A stretch of DNA of 59,239 nt from Deltaproteobacteria bacterium (GCA_021799495.1 JAJZAI010000019.1:1-59239); one strand, 5' to 3'. Numbered from the stretch's first letter, positions 43,251 through 52,307 are shown. The notes: generated by a model not told the origin, from the sequence alone. A program made the numbers and translations.

Positions 43251-43428
43251 AGCCGGCAGCCGCCTTTCCGCAGTTGCGAATAGTTATGCGCTCGCAAGCC
43301 AGTTCCATTCAATATCGATGGCGGGCCGAGTGCGAAGCCGCCCTCCCTCATCGACCCGCCGTTCGTGATTCGAACCAAGATGATGGCGGCAGGGCGCGCA
43401 TCTCAATCCCTGCGCCCTGAATCCGCGC

Positions 43429-43845
43429 CTAGTTGATTTGAATCTTGACGGGCCTGGTCTCCGGCCGCTTCTCGATCGTGACTTCAAGCACGCCGTCGCG
43501 ATAATTCGCGCGCACCCGCTCGGCGCTCGCGTCCTTGGGCAGTTCGAACGCGCGCCGAAGCTGTCCCCACGCGCGCTCCGCGAACCGCAGCGCCGCGCCG
43601 TTCGGCAGTTCCGGACGACGGCGTTCCGCCTCGACGATCAGCTTGCTTTCTTCGACGCGCACGTCGATCGATTCATTCTTGAGACCCGGCATCTCGAAGT
43701 AAAACCGGTATCCCTCCGCATCCTCGACCACATCCACGGGGGGCGACAACCGCCGCGGCGCGGGCTGGAATTCCCGCGTCATCCCGTTCACCCAATTGCG
43801 CATCCAGCGGTCGCCGCCGACGCAATTTTCAAAATAAAGTTCCAT
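43429..43845 (-). CDS. Small heat-shock protein (Hsp20/alpha-crystallin)
   Basis: A 138-residue ATP-independent holdase. The alpha-crystallin domain runs from about residue 37: PPVDVVEDAEGYRFYFEMPG, IDVRVEESKLIVEAERR and GVLEVTIEKRPETRPVKIQIN; the A-x-x-x-GVLxV motif is clear. The start is 43845 with a strong GGAGGAGG on the minus strand; the much longer open frame upstream is not coding. The leader contains a short hairpin overlapping the ribosome site (43856-43873). It is a single gene. Confidence 0.92.
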   Translation of the reverse strand: MELYFENCVGGDRWMRNWVNGMTREFQPAPRRLSPPVDVVEDAEGYRFYFEMPGLKNESIDVRVEESKLIVEAERRRPELPNGAALRFAERAWGQLRRAFELPKDASAERVRANYRDGVLEVTIEKRPETRPVKIQIN

Positions 43846-43851
43846 CCAAAA

Positions 43852-43873
43852 CCTCCTCCGGCCGATGCCGGAA
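43852..43873 (-). promoter_or_regulatory. Hairpin overlapping the hsp20 ribosome site
   Basis: On the minus-strand RNA UUCCGGC (43873-43867) can pair with GCCGGAG (43862-43856) around an AUCG loop; the last pairs cover the first part of GGAGGAGG (43859-43852). A heat-sensitive cover of the ribosome site is how RNA thermometers control small heat-shock genes. The second GGAGG stays free, so the effect may be weak. Confidence 0.35.
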
Positions 43874-44002
43874 TGATTTTTTATTTCGGGCTGTAACCGG
43901 CGTCCTTGCCTATTCCGGGCATCAGCCGCTGAACAAAAACTAAGTACGATTTGAACGCCGTCAAGGCGCGGAACTTCGCGCCGGGGCGCGGCGCGTCCAG
44001 AC

Positions 44003-44206
44003 TCAGCCGGCGGATTCGGCTTCGCGCCGCGCGCGCTCGGCGTCGGCGGCGAACCGCCGCGCCATCGCAAGGTCGCCCAATTCCTTCGCCAGCGCCTCGC
44101 CTTCTTTCAGCACGCCAATCGCGCGCGCTATGTTGCCTTTGCCGAGATATACTCCGGCTTTGCGGAAAATTTTGGCGTAACGTTGACCTTTTGCAGCCGC
44201 GTTCAT
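44003..44206 (-). CDS. Small helical protein of unknown function
   Basis: A 67-residue basic protein, almost all helical: MNAAAKGQRYAKIFRKAG, then a repeat-like helix pair GNIARAIGVLKEGEALAKELGD. ATG 44206 is one base away from the divergent ATG 44208. It has a TPR-like look in the middle. No family is recognised. It could be a small RNA- or ribosome-binding protein given basic charge, but that is a guess. Confidence 0.5.
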   Translation of the reverse strand: MNAAAKGQRYAKIFRKAGVYLGKGNIARAIGVLKEGEALAKELGDLAMARRFAADAERARREAESAG

Positions 44207-44207
44207 A

Positions 44208-44963
44208 ATGGCGCAGGAAGAGACCGTCGATTCGATCCTAGGCGGCGCACTGCGCATCGTCCAGCCGCGCGACGGCTACCGCTTCGCGCTCGACTCGATA
44301 CTGCTCAGCCGCTTCGCCGGCGTGCGGTCCCGCGATCGCGTGCTCGAGCTGGGCGCGGGATGCGGCGTGATCTCCGCGATTCTGGCTTCAGTGCGCCGGC
44401 CGCGCGAGATCGTCGCGATCGAGCTGCAACCGGCGCTCGCACAGGCCGCGGCGCGGACCGCGGCGCTGAACCGGCTCGATAACGTCCGCGTCGTTCAGGG
44501 CGATTTGCGCGCGCGCCGGCTTGCGGGCGCGGCGCCGGCTTCTTTCGATTTCGTGATCGCCAATCCGCCCTACCGCGCGGCCGGAAGCGGCCGTGAAAGC
44601 CCCAATCTCTCGCGGCGGATAGCGCGCGGCGGCGCCGGCGCGACGCTCGCGGAATTTCTCGCCGCGGCAAGGCGCTACGCCGCCGACCGCGGCCGCGTCG
44701 CGATCGTCTTCGACGCGACCCGCAGCGCCGAATTGATCGCGCAATTGGCCGCGCACGCGCTCGAACCGAAGCGGATGCGCTTCGTCCATCCGCTGCCCGG
44801 CGTTCCGGCGTCGAGCGTGCTCATCGAAGCGCGCAAAGGCGGGCGTTCCGAAGCGACCGTCGAAGCTCCGCTGATCGTTCATACGCGGCCGGGAATTTAC
44901 AGCGACGAAGCTCGATACTTGCTGAATGACGGAATTCCGCGCGATGGAGGCCCGAATGAATAA
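44208..44963 (+). CDS. tRNA1(Val) (adenine(37)-N6)-methyltransferase-like
   Basis: A 251-residue SAM-dependent methyltransferase. The SAM motif VLELGAGCGVISAILA (about 45-60) and the NPPY catalytic motif (FVIANPPYRAAG) mark an N6-adenine methyltransferase; GGALRIVQPRDGYRFALDSILLSRF and KRMRFVHPLPGVPASSVLIEA resemble TrmN6/YfiC. It probably methylates A37 of tRNA-Val. Its last bases overlap the DJ-1/PfpI gene start by eight bases. It starts one base from the divergent small gene. Confidence 0.82.
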   Translation: MAQEETVDSILGGALRIVQPRDGYRFALDSILLSRFAGVRSRDRVLELGAGCGVISAILASVRRPREIVAIELQPALAQAAARTAALNRLDNVRVVQGDLRARRLAGAAPASFDFVIANPPYRAAGSGRESPNLSRRIARGGAGATLAEFLAAARRYAADRGRVAIVFDATRSAELIAQLAAHALEPKRMRFVHPLPGVPASSVLIEARKGGRSEATVEAPLIVHTRPGIYSDEARYLLNDGIPRDGGPNE

Positions 44964-45579
44964 TTCCAGAACCCTCGGCGTGGCGCTGTTCGACAAATTT
45001 GAACTGCTCGACGTCTTCGGCCCGTGCGAGGCGTATGGACTTCGCGATCTGGGCGGCGCGTTTCAAATCATAATGACCGCCGCGCAGGCCGGACCGGTCG
45101 CGAGCGCGCAAGGTCCGCGCGCCCAAGCCGATTGCGCGCTGAAGGATTGTCCGCCGCTCGACCTGATTCTCGTGCCCGGCGGCATCGGCACACGCCGCGA
45201 GGTCGAAAATCCGGATTTGCTCGATTGGCTGCGCGATCGCGCGGCGCGGGCGGAAGTTGTCAGTTCGGTATGCACTGGCGCCGCGCTGTTGGCGCGCGCC
45301 GGCCTGTTGGATGGCCGTCGCGCCACCACCAACAAGCGCGCCTTCAGATGGGTCGAAAGCCAGGGTCCGAACGTCAATTGGATAAAAAGCGCGCGCTGGG
45401 TCGAGGACGGCCGCTTCTGGACGTCGTCGGGCGTCTCCGCTGGAATCGATATGGCGCTCGCGATTGTCGCGCGGCTGGCCGGCCCCGACGCCGCCGAACA
45501 AGCCGCGCGCGTGATGGAATACGAGTGGCATCGCGACGCCGGAGGGGATCCCTTTGCCCGCCTGTACGGCCTGGCCTGA
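44956..45579 (+). CDS. DJ-1/PfpI family protein
   Basis: A 207-residue protein of the class I glutamine amidotransferase-like fold. The nucleophile elbow VSSVCTGAALLARAGLLDGRRATTNK has Cys in VCTG. The N-terminal GVALFDKFELLDVFGPCEAYG and LDLILVPGGIGTRREV are typical of the isonitrile hydratase-like and ThiJ groups. Function may be glyoxalase, isonitrile hydratase or a chaperone; it cannot be decided. Start 44956 has a perfect GGAGG 5 bases upstream. It overlaps the methyltransferase gene by eight bases, hence translational coupling. Confidence 0.87.
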   Translation: MNNSRTLGVALFDKFELLDVFGPCEAYGLRDLGGAFQIIMTAAQAGPVASAQGPRAQADCALKDCPPLDLILVPGGIGTRREVENPDLLDWLRDRAARAEVVSSVCTGAALLARAGLLDGRRATTNKRAFRWVESQGPNVNWIKSARWVEDGRFWTSSGVSAGIDMALAIVARLAGPDAAEQAARVMEYEWHRDAGGDPFARLYGLA

Positions 45580-45590
45580 AATGTGCGAGG

Positions 45591-46454
45591 TCAGCCCGCG
45601 GCAAAAAATTCCAGGGCCTTGCGCGCGACCAGCTCCGGTTGCTCCATCGGCATGAAATGCGAAGTCTCCGGAATCACCTCGACGCGCGCCCGCGCCGCCT
45701 CGCGTCCAACGCGCTCCGCCAGCAAAATGCCCGGCGAATCGCTTTTCTCGCCGAACAACACGAGCATCGGCGCGGGACATGCGAGCATCAGGCCGAGCCC
45801 GTCGAAATCGCGCGAGGTCTCGTAAACCCGCGCCTCGATTTCCGGCGAGCAGCGCAGCGAACGGTTACCGTGATGCGTTTCGTAGGTGCCGAACTCGCAA
45901 TAGTCGCGCAAAATTTCCGTGCGCCACGTGTCGCATGGCGGCTTCGAGCGGAAATTCTCGAACATCGCTTCGACGCTGTCGAAAGTCCGCTTGCGCTTGA
46001 GCGTGCGCTCACGCAACTCGGTCGGCCGGCGCGCCGGCGGCGTGGTCAGATCGAGGATTACCGGCTCGGCCATGACCACGCCCGCGATCAATTCCGGACG
46101 GCGGCTGCCGACCGCGCCGAACGCCGTCGCTCCCGCGGAATGGCCGATTCCCCGCACCGCTTTCCAGCCCATCGCGTCGATAAAGCCTTCAAGGTCGTCG
46201 GCCGTCGTGTGCCATCCGTCGATCGGCCGGCGCGGCAGTTCGCTTTCGCCGTGTCCGCGCTGATCGTAGCTGAAGACGTGTCCGGCGCGCCGCAGCTCGC
46301 GGAGAATCGGCGCGTAAATCCGTCCGAGGAATCCGGTCGCGTGCAAAAACAGGATCGGCGGGCCGTCGCCGCCCCAATCCAGGTAATGGAGCCGCAGGCC
46401 GTTGACGATTACGTCGCCGCCCCGGGGCTCGCCGTCGTGTTTGGCAGTGTCCAT
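45591..46454 (-). CDS. Alpha/beta hydrolase
   Basis: A 287-residue hydrolase with the oxyanion-hole region ILFLHATGFLGRIY, the SYDQRGHGES strand-helix turn, the nucleophile elbow GHSAG and a final His in ETSHFMPMEQPE. An Asp near LVLFGEKSDSPG completes the triad. The substrate is unknown (esterase, lipase or C-C hydrolase). It is convergent with the DJ-1/PfpI gene and divergent from coaE. Confidence 0.9.
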   Translation of the reverse strand: MDTAKHDGEPRGGDVIVNGLRLHYLDWGGDGPPILFLHATGFLGRIYAPILRELRRAGHVFSYDQRGHGESELPRRPIDGWHTTADDLEGFIDAMGWKAVRGIGHSAGATAFGAVGSRRPELIAGVVMAEPVILDLTTPPARRPTELRERTLKRKRTFDSVEAMFENFRSKPPCDTWRTEILRDYCEFGTYETHHGNRSLRCSPEIEARVYETSRDFDGLGLMLACPAPMLVLFGEKSDSPGILLAERVGREAARARVEVIPETSHFMPMEQPELVARKALEFFAAG

Positions 46455-46602
46455 CGGGTCAAATCTTAAAAGACCGCGCCGCCCAAGAGAACCGCAACCG
46501 CGCTCTTTTGATGCGCGAGCGCTTTTCCGGCGCGCGGACTTCGGCTAGCAGTAGCAGTTCATCAACCCGCGCGCGCCGCGCGATATCTGGAGAGCGCTTG
46601 CG

Positions 46603-47211
46603 ATGCTGACGATCGGACTTACAGGCGGAATCGGTTCGGGCAAAAGCACGGTGTCGAAATTCCTCGCCGAACTGGGCGCGCCGGTAATCGACGCCGACAA
46701 GGTCGGCCACGCCATCTATCAACCGGACGGACCGGCGTATCAGGAGATGATTGACGCCTTCGGCCGCGACATCCTCGCGCCGGACGGCGCGATCGATCGC
46801 AAGAAGCTCGGCCCGATCGTTTTCGGCGATCCGGCGGCGCTGAAGCGCCTCAATGCGATCGTCCATCCGAAGATGTTCGCGCGGATGCGCGAGATGGTAG
46901 CGGCGATGCGCGCGCAGGGAGAACGCAAACCGATCGTGATCGAGGCCGCCATCCTGATCGAAGCGAACTGGCAGCCGCTGTTCGACGAAATCTGGCTGGT
47001 GATCGCGTCGAAGGAGCGGGTTATCGAGCGCGTCGAACGGGACCGCGGGATGAAGCCGGAGCAGACCGAGGCGCGGATTCGCGCCCAACTTTCCGACAAC
47101 GACCGGCGGCGCCACGCCTCGCTGGTCGTGACCAACGACGGCACGCTCGAGGAATTGCGCGCGCGGGTCGGCGAAATCTGGCAGGGCGCGATGCGCCGCA
47201 ACCTGGCCTGA
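46603..47211 (+). CDS. coaE: Dephospho-CoA kinase
   Basis: A 202-residue enzyme for the last step of CoA synthesis, phosphorylating the 3'-OH of dephospho-CoA. Walker A GGIGSGKST is at residues 8-16; APVIDADKVGHAIY and HPKMFARM, then ERVIERVERDRG are family features. The ketopantoate reductase (panE) follows 80 bases downstream, a sensible grouping for CoA supply. Length is usual. A weak GGAGAG precedes the ATG. Confidence 0.95.
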   Translation: MLTIGLTGGIGSGKSTVSKFLAELGAPVIDADKVGHAIYQPDGPAYQEMIDAFGRDILAPDGAIDRKKLGPIVFGDPAALKRLNAIVHPKMFARMREMVAAMRAQGERKPIVIEAAILIEANWQPLFDEIWLVIASKERVIERVERDRGMKPEQTEARIRAQLSDNDRRRHASLVVTNDGTLEELRARVGEIWQGAMRRNLA

Positions 47212-47291
47212 CGCGCGCCGTCGGCCGCGCTTGACTGCATCCGCCCGGCGGATGAAAAAGAGCGCATCGGCGGAAACCGGAGGAGCGCGGA

Positions 47292-48236
47292 ATGAAAATC
47301 CTCGTGATGGGCGCGGGCGCGGTCGGATGCTACTACGGCGCGCGATTGCAACAGGCGGGGGAAGAAGTCGTGCTCTGCGCGCGCGGCGAAAATCTGCGCG
47401 CGCTCCGCGAGCGCGGCCTCGAAGTGCTGAGCGCGAAGGGAAATTTCCGCCTCGACGTGGCCGCGACCGATCGTCCGGATGAATTCGCGCCCTACGACCT
47501 GATTCTGTTCGCGGTCAAATCCTACGACACCGACGGCGCGGCCGCCCAAATCAGGGATTGTCTCGCGCCTGAAGGCGTGGTGATGACGATCCAGAACGGC
47601 GTCGAAAACGAAGACGCCTTGTGCCGCTATTTTCCGCGCGGCGCGGTGATGGGCGGCAATTCGCGGGTCGGCGCCGAACTAATCGCGCCGGGCCGCGTCA
47701 ATCACACCGCGCTCGGCATAATCGAATTCGGCGAGCTTGACGGCTCGATCACTCCGCGCGCGGAACGGCTCGCGCAGGTCTTTCATCGCGCCGGCATCCT
47801 CGGCGAACTGACCACCGATTTGAAAACGATTCGCTGGTACAAGCTGATGGGCAACAACGCGACCAACACGGTTGCGACCCTGAGTCGCACCACGCTGGGC
47901 CAGATGCTCGAAGATCAGGACGGCTACGACCTGGTGCGGCGGCTGATGCTCGAAACGCTCGCCGTCGGCCGCGCCGAAGGCGCGCATGTGAGCGACGAGC
48001 GGGCAGATCTGCAATTGCGGCAGATCCAGAAGAGCCTTAACGCTTACGCGATCAAGCCCTCGACTTTTCAGGATCTCGAACGGGGCAAACGACTCGAATA
48101 CGACGCGATCAGCGGCGCCGTGCTGCGCGCGGCGCGCCGCCACGGGATGAAGGTTCCTGCGACCGAGACGGTTTACACGCTGCTCAAGCTGCTCGACCGC
48201 GGCCGCTCCGCCGCCGGCCGCGCGCGCCCTGGCTGA
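47292..48236 (+). CDS. panE: 2-dehydropantoate 2-reductase
   Basis: A 314-residue NADPH-dependent enzyme reducing ketopantoate to pantoate in CoA synthesis. The nucleotide-binding GAGAVGCYYG is at residues 7-16; FAVKSYDT, MTIQNGVENED, and the KLMGNNATNTVATL segment carrying catalytic Lys are present. GGAGGAG precedes ATG 47292. Length and motifs fit PanE/ApbA. It is next to coaE. Some PanE paralogues reduce other 2-ketoacids, so pantoate specificity is inferred. Confidence 0.92.
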   Translation: MKILVMGAGAVGCYYGARLQQAGEEVVLCARGENLRALRERGLEVLSAKGNFRLDVAATDRPDEFAPYDLILFAVKSYDTDGAAAQIRDCLAPEGVVMTIQNGVENEDALCRYFPRGAVMGGNSRVGAELIAPGRVNHTALGIIEFGELDGSITPRAERLAQVFHRAGILGELTTDLKTIRWYKLMGNNATNTVATLSRTTLGQMLEDQDGYDLVRRLMLETLAVGRAEGAHVSDERADLQLRQIQKSLNAYAIKPSTFQDLERGKRLEYDAISGAVLRAARRHGMKVPATETVYTLLKLLDRGRSAAGRARPG

Positions 48237-48284
48237 CGGCCTCCGTGCCAATCCGGCGAAAATTTCTCTCTGGGACTGAATCCA

Positions 48285-48320
48285 TAAAAAACGAATCCCG
48301 CGCTCCGGGCGCGGGATTCG
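48285..48320 (-). terminator. Rho-independent terminator of the downstream GST gene
   Basis: A perfect 12-bp stem (CGAATCCCGCGC with GCGCGGGATTCG, five-base loop, 48292-48320) followed on the minus strand by a run of six T (from 48291). It lies 25 bases after the GST stop. Confidence 0.75.
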
Positions 48321-48344
48321 ACCGGCCAAGCCGATAAAATCCGG

Positions 48345-49049
48345 CTAGCGTTTTTCGAATTGCTGCTTGCCGAAAAGAACCTCCCACGATTTTTTATCGG
48401 GCGCCACGTTGCGCGCCTTTTCCAATTCCTCTTTCATCACCGCGATTCCGCGCTGCACGGCGGGCCGCGCCTCGATCGCGTCGTACCAGCGCTTGAGGTT
48501 GGGAAAATCCTCAAGCGCCTGGCCCTGCCAGTTATGCGGTCGAACCCACGGATACGCCGCCATATCCGCGATCGAGTACTCGTCCGCAAGGTAGGTAACC
48601 TCGCCGACGCGCTTGTCGATCACGCCGTAGATGCGGCGCGCTTCGTTGGTATAACGATCGATCGCGTATTGCAGTTTTTCCGGAGCGTAGCGGCGGAAGT
48701 GATGCGCCTGGCCGAGCATCGGTCCAACGCTCGCCATCTGGAACATCAGCCACTGCACGACGTCGTAGCGCCGCCGCACGTCCTGCGGCATGAATTTCCA
48801 TCCGCTCTTTTCCGCCAGATACATCAGGATCGCGCCCGACTCGAAAATCGCGATCGGTTTGCCGCCGGGTCCGTCGTGATCGACCATCGCCGGAATCCGG
48901 TTGTTCGGGCTGATCTTCAGGAATTCAGGCTTGAACTGATCGCCCTTGCCGATATTCACCGGAATGACTTTGTACTCCCATCCCAGTTCTTCGAGCATGA
49001 TCGTGACTTTGTAACCGTTGGGCGTGGTCCAGAAATATACGTCGATCAT
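48345..49049 (-). CDS. Glutathione S-transferase (YfcG/YghU, Nu-class-like)
   Basis: A 234-residue GST. The start MIDVYFWTTPNGYKVTIMLEE, then PNNRIPAMVDHDG, FESGAILMYLAEKSG and FSIADMAAYPWVRPHNWQG-like (here YSIADMAAYPWVRPHNWQG) are the pattern of the YfcG/YghU group, which reduces disulfides with glutathione. GAGGAG lies upstream of ATG 49049. A terminator follows. Confidence 0.9.
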   Translation of the reverse strand: MIDVYFWTTPNGYKVTIMLEELGWEYKVIPVNIGKGDQFKPEFLKISPNNRIPAMVDHDGPGGKPIAIFESGAILMYLAEKSGWKFMPQDVRRRYDVVQWLMFQMASVGPMLGQAHHFRRYAPEKLQYAIDRYTNEARRIYGVIDKRVGEVTYLADEYSIADMAAYPWVRPHNWQGQALEDFPNLKRWYDAIEARPAVQRGIAVMKEELEKARNVAPDKKSWEVLFGKQQFEKR

Positions 49050-49208
49050 CGGACGCTCCTCGTGGCCGGCCGGAGCGGCCGGCCGGCGTGACGTTGCTCA
49101 AATGTGGCGCGACTCGCCGGCCCCGCGCAAGGCGGTGGATGACCGGCGAAGCGCGCTATCGAACCGCGGCGGCGATCGTCGCCGATACGGTTTCATTATG
49201 CAACCGTG

Positions 49209-49883
49209 TCAGGAGGATGCGAGCGCGACTTTGCGTTTCAACTCGGCTTCAAGCTTGTCGAAGCCGCCCGCGTTCATTTTCTGGTTGAACTCCGTGCGAT
49301 ACGTCGCCATCGTGCTCGACCCATCGACGACGATATCGTAGAGCTTCCATGTTCCGCTGTCGCGGCGCAGGGAATATTCCACGTTCAGGGGATCCGCCAG
49401 ATTCGGCATCCGCACCTCGCCGAAGACCGTCGCGAGACCGGGACCGTCGATGCGCGCCTTGTCCTTGAGCCCATGGCCGGCGGATTCGACCGTGTTCTGC
49501 TTGAGCGTTCCGAGGTAAGTGTCCATCACGTAGTCGGTGAAGGTCGGAACGAACTCGCGGCGTTGCGCGTCGGTCAAGGTCTTCCAATGCGTGCCCATCG
49601 CGGAACGCGCCATATAGACAAAATCGAAATGCTTGGTCGCGATCGCGCGGAGCCGCCGCTGCCGTTCTTGCGGCGTCAGCGATGTATTTTTGAAGACGGG
49701 CGTGGCCTCGGCGATCGTTTCGCGCACGGCACCCACCGGCCCGCCGTGCGCCGCGCCGCCCGCGACCGCCGGAGAGGCCGGATATCCCGCCGCCAAAACG
49801 ACAACGGCAAAAATCATCGCCGCCGGCGCAAGCCCGAATCGCGCGTTCCGCCATCGAAGATTTGCGTCGCTAATCGGATTCAT
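49209..49883 (-). CDS. MlaC/Ttg2D-like periplasmic lipid-carrier protein
   Basis: A 224-residue exported protein with signal helix (APAAMIFAVVVLAAGYPASPAVA). The mature part has LTPQERQRRLRAIATKHFDFVYMAR, LTDAQRREFVPTFTDYVMDTYL and WKLYDIVVDGSSTMATYRTEFNQ, the MlaC pattern. It is 36 bases downstream of the WS/DGAT gene on the same strand and so is likely co-transcribed with it. It shares the fold with the orphan at 15.6 kb but is only moderately similar. Confidence 0.87.
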   Translation of the reverse strand: MNPISDANLRWRNARFGLAPAAMIFAVVVLAAGYPASPAVAGGAAHGGPVGAVRETIAEATPVFKNTSLTPQERQRRLRAIATKHFDFVYMARSAMGTHWKTLTDAQRREFVPTFTDYVMDTYLGTLKQNTVESAGHGLKDKARIDGPGLATVFGEVRMPNLADPLNVEYSLRRDSGTWKLYDIVVDGSSTMATYRTEFNQKMNAGGFDKLEAELKRKVALASS

Positions 49884-49919
49884 CGCTGGTTGGTAATCGT
49901 GGTCCTTCCGCCACCGCGT

Positions 49920-51446
49920 TCATGCGGCGCGCGATGGCGCGGACCGCGCGGTCGCGCCGCCGGCCTGCGCCTTTGCGGCCGCCATCAACTCGTTGAATAC
50001 GTCTCCGGCCAGATCGCGCATCCGATCGACGTCCGGCATCAGTCGCGGTTCGGCCATCATACCGAAGACCAGCGTCTGGTTGTAGCTTACGATCGCGACA
50101 TTGTAACCAAGGTTCGCGCCGAGCGGCACGAGACCGACCATCTCGACCATCTCCCGCCCGGCAAGATAGAGCGGGACCTGCGCTCCGGGAACATTGGTAG
50201 CGATGAAATTGATGCCTGGCGGCGGCAGCGTCGCGGCCCGCGCGACCCGCGGCGCGAGCGCCGCCAGCTTCGCCGCCGCATCGACCGCGTTCGTTCCGAC
50301 CAGCGATCCCATGCCCAGCAGCATCGGCGCGACCAGATCTCCGAGCTCCATCATAAGCTCCAGCGCCTGCGCGTCGCCGGCGCTCTTGATCCGGTTCGTT
50401 TCGCGAATCACCGCCTGCAATCGATCGGTCGCGCCCATCGGTTCCGAGGGCAGTTCCGGAAACATCATCGAGACCCGATTGCCCAACGCGCCGCTTTCCC
50501 CGCCGCGCCGCACATTGACGGGGCATCCGATGCGCAACGGCGCATGGTCGGCGCGCACGCCATGCTCCGCAAGATAGCGCGCCGCCGCTTCGCTCAGGAT
50601 CGCCAGAACCACGTCGTTCGCGGTGCCGCCCAGCGCGTTGCGAATCGATCGCAAGTCGGCGAACGATACCTTCAGCCACGCCAGTGATCGAGCGGAACTG
50701 ACCAGACCGGCGTTCCACGGCGACGCGACGATTCGCCGGCCCAGCATCGCCGTCATCTTCGCCGCGTAGTTCGCGATCGTCGCGGCGCGTTTCAGCGCCG
50801 CGCGCGGCGCGTCGATCATGCCGGCCAGTCGCCGCGCTTCGTTCAGCCGGTTTTGCGCGAGATCGACCAGCGCGGTGGCGAAACTGCGCAGCGCGCTGGG
50901 CAGCGGTTGCGGACTCCACGGCAGCGCCGGCTGTTCCGGCGGCGGAGCTTCGGCGCGAAAATCGAGCGCGACCGTCAGCAGTTCCATACCCGAGACGCCA
51001 TCGACGAGACAGTGATGCACCTTCCACACGACCGCCGAACGGCCGTGCGGAAGTCCCTGAAACAGATGCATCTCCCAGAGCGGCTTATTACGATCGAGTA
51101 TGGGCTCGAACGTGGCCATCGCCGCCGCCAGAAACGTTCGCTCGTCAGCGCCGTCCGGAAGACTGTGCGGTTTGACGTGATTGCGCAGGTCGAAATCGGG
51201 ATCGTCCTCGAGCGTCGCATGAGCGAGATTGAACGGCGCGAACGCCAGCCGCTGCCGATAACGGGGCAGCAGATGCATCCGCTGCGCCATGTGCTCGAGA
51301 ATCTCGTCGTAATCGATCGGCGAGTCGAAAATGTTCAGCGAGCCGATATGCAGGGGGCCGCTATGCGATTCGCCGTAGATGAACGACGCGTCCTGCGTGC
51401 TCATCCGATGGGAAAGCTTGACCGACGATTTTCCCTCATCCGCCAT
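49920..51446 (-). CDS. Wax ester synthase/diacylglycerol acyltransferase
   Basis: A 508-residue WS/DGAT (bifunctional acyltransferase) making triacylglycerol or wax ester. The catalytic motif HHxxxDG is present as HHCLVDG (His144, His145, Asp149, Gly150), preceded by KPLWEMHLFQG; NDVVLAILSEA and the PLYLAGREMVEMVGLVPLG region are family features. It should be membrane-associated in the cytosol. It lies immediately before the MlaC gene. The ending is Ala/Arg-rich. Length is slightly above the 450-490 norm. Confidence 0.93.
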   Translation of the reverse strand: MADEGKSSVKLSHRMSTQDASFIYGESHSGPLHIGSLNIFDSPIDYDEILEHMAQRMHLLPRYRQRLAFAPFNLAHATLEDDPDFDLRNHVKPHSLPDGADERTFLAAAMATFEPILDRNKPLWEMHLFQGLPHGRSAVVWKVHHCLVDGVSGMELLTVALDFRAEAPPPEQPALPWSPQPLPSALRSFATALVDLAQNRLNEARRLAGMIDAPRAALKRAATIANYAAKMTAMLGRRIVASPWNAGLVSSARSLAWLKVSFADLRSIRNALGGTANDVVLAILSEAAARYLAEHGVRADHAPLRIGCPVNVRRGGESGALGNRVSMMFPELPSEPMGATDRLQAVIRETNRIKSAGDAQALELMMELGDLVAPMLLGMGSLVGTNAVDAAAKLAALAPRVARAATLPPPGINFIATNVPGAQVPLYLAGREMVEMVGLVPLGANLGYNVAIVSYNQTLVFGMMAEPRLMPDVDRMRDLAGDVFNELMAAAKAQAGGATARSAPSRAA

Positions 51447-51719
51447 CTGGCTCGCACCCCCGGCGAGAATTTTGCAGCCGAACAGCCAACCAAGGATGCG
51501 CCAGCGGCTGCTGGCGGGTCAATCACGCCGCTGACCACGACGTGGCTAAAACCGTCCATAGCGCGCATGGCCGGCTGTGCGCGGTCTGCGGCGTCGCTTG
51601 CCGGAACTTTCGCCTCCGCACTAGAATTCCGCCGTCGCCATCGCGATCCCGCGGTTTCAATCGCAATTGGCGCGCTGGAGTGATAAGCGTGGCGATGTCC
51701 CGCCACGACGGAGATGAAC

Positions 51720-52307
51720 ATGGCCAAGGCGCATCGAAACAACGGTACGACAGGGTTTCCCAAAGAGCTGAAACTCTCCAATGGGCGTAGCGTTACGGTG
51801 CGCCTGATCGAATCCGCCGACAAGGCGAATATCATCGCCTTTGCGCGCTCGCTGCCGCACGACGATCTGCTCTTTTTGCGCACCGATATCACTGAGCCCG
51901 AGGTGGTCGAAGAATGGCTGGCCAACGTCGAGAAGGGCAACACCGCGACCGTCGTCGCGGAATCTGATGGGAAAATCGTCGGCTACAGCAGCGTCCATAC
52001 GGATCAGGCGCGATGGACGCGGCGGGTCGGCGAAATCCGCGTGCAGGTCGCTCCGGTTTATCGTGGGAGCGGTCTCGGACGGCATCTGGCGGCCGAAATC
52101 TTCAAAATCGGCCAGGAGCGCGGATTGAAAAAAATGGCCGCGATGATGACGCCGGATCAGGCCGGCGCGCGCGCCGCTTTCGACAAGCTCGGCTTTCAGG
52201 TCGAAGCGCTGTTGCAGGATTGGGTCATCGATCGCGACGGCCATCCGCGCGACCTGCTGATCATGAGCCACGATCTGGAAGGTCTGAGCGATCAAATCAG
52301 CGTCTGA
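51720..52307 (+). CDS. GNAT family N-acetyltransferase
   Basis: A 195-residue acetyltransferase with the acetyl-CoA site VAPVYRGSGLGRHLAAE and AARAAFDKLGFQVEALLQDWV at the C-terminus. The substrate is unknown; an HDDLLFLRTD segment is also notable. ATG 51720 is used with GGAG 6 bases upstream; an ATG two codons earlier is too close to GGAG. It is not in a clear operon, though the SDR gene follows after 80 bases. Confidence 0.85.
   Translation: MAKAHRNNGTTGFPKELKLSNGRSVTVRLIESADKANIIAFARSLPHDDLLFLRTDITEPEVVEEWLANVEKGNTATVVAESDGKIVGYSSVHTDQARWTRRVGEIRVQVAPVYRGSGLGRHLAAEIFKIGQERGLKKMAAMMTPDQAGARAAFDKLGFQVEALLQDWVIDRDGHPRDLLIMSHDLEGLSDQISV

Noticed and set aside
49206-50687. 493-codon frame antisense to MlaC and WS/DGAT
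   Set aside because: Basic low-complexity text; the minus-strand genes have intact motifs.
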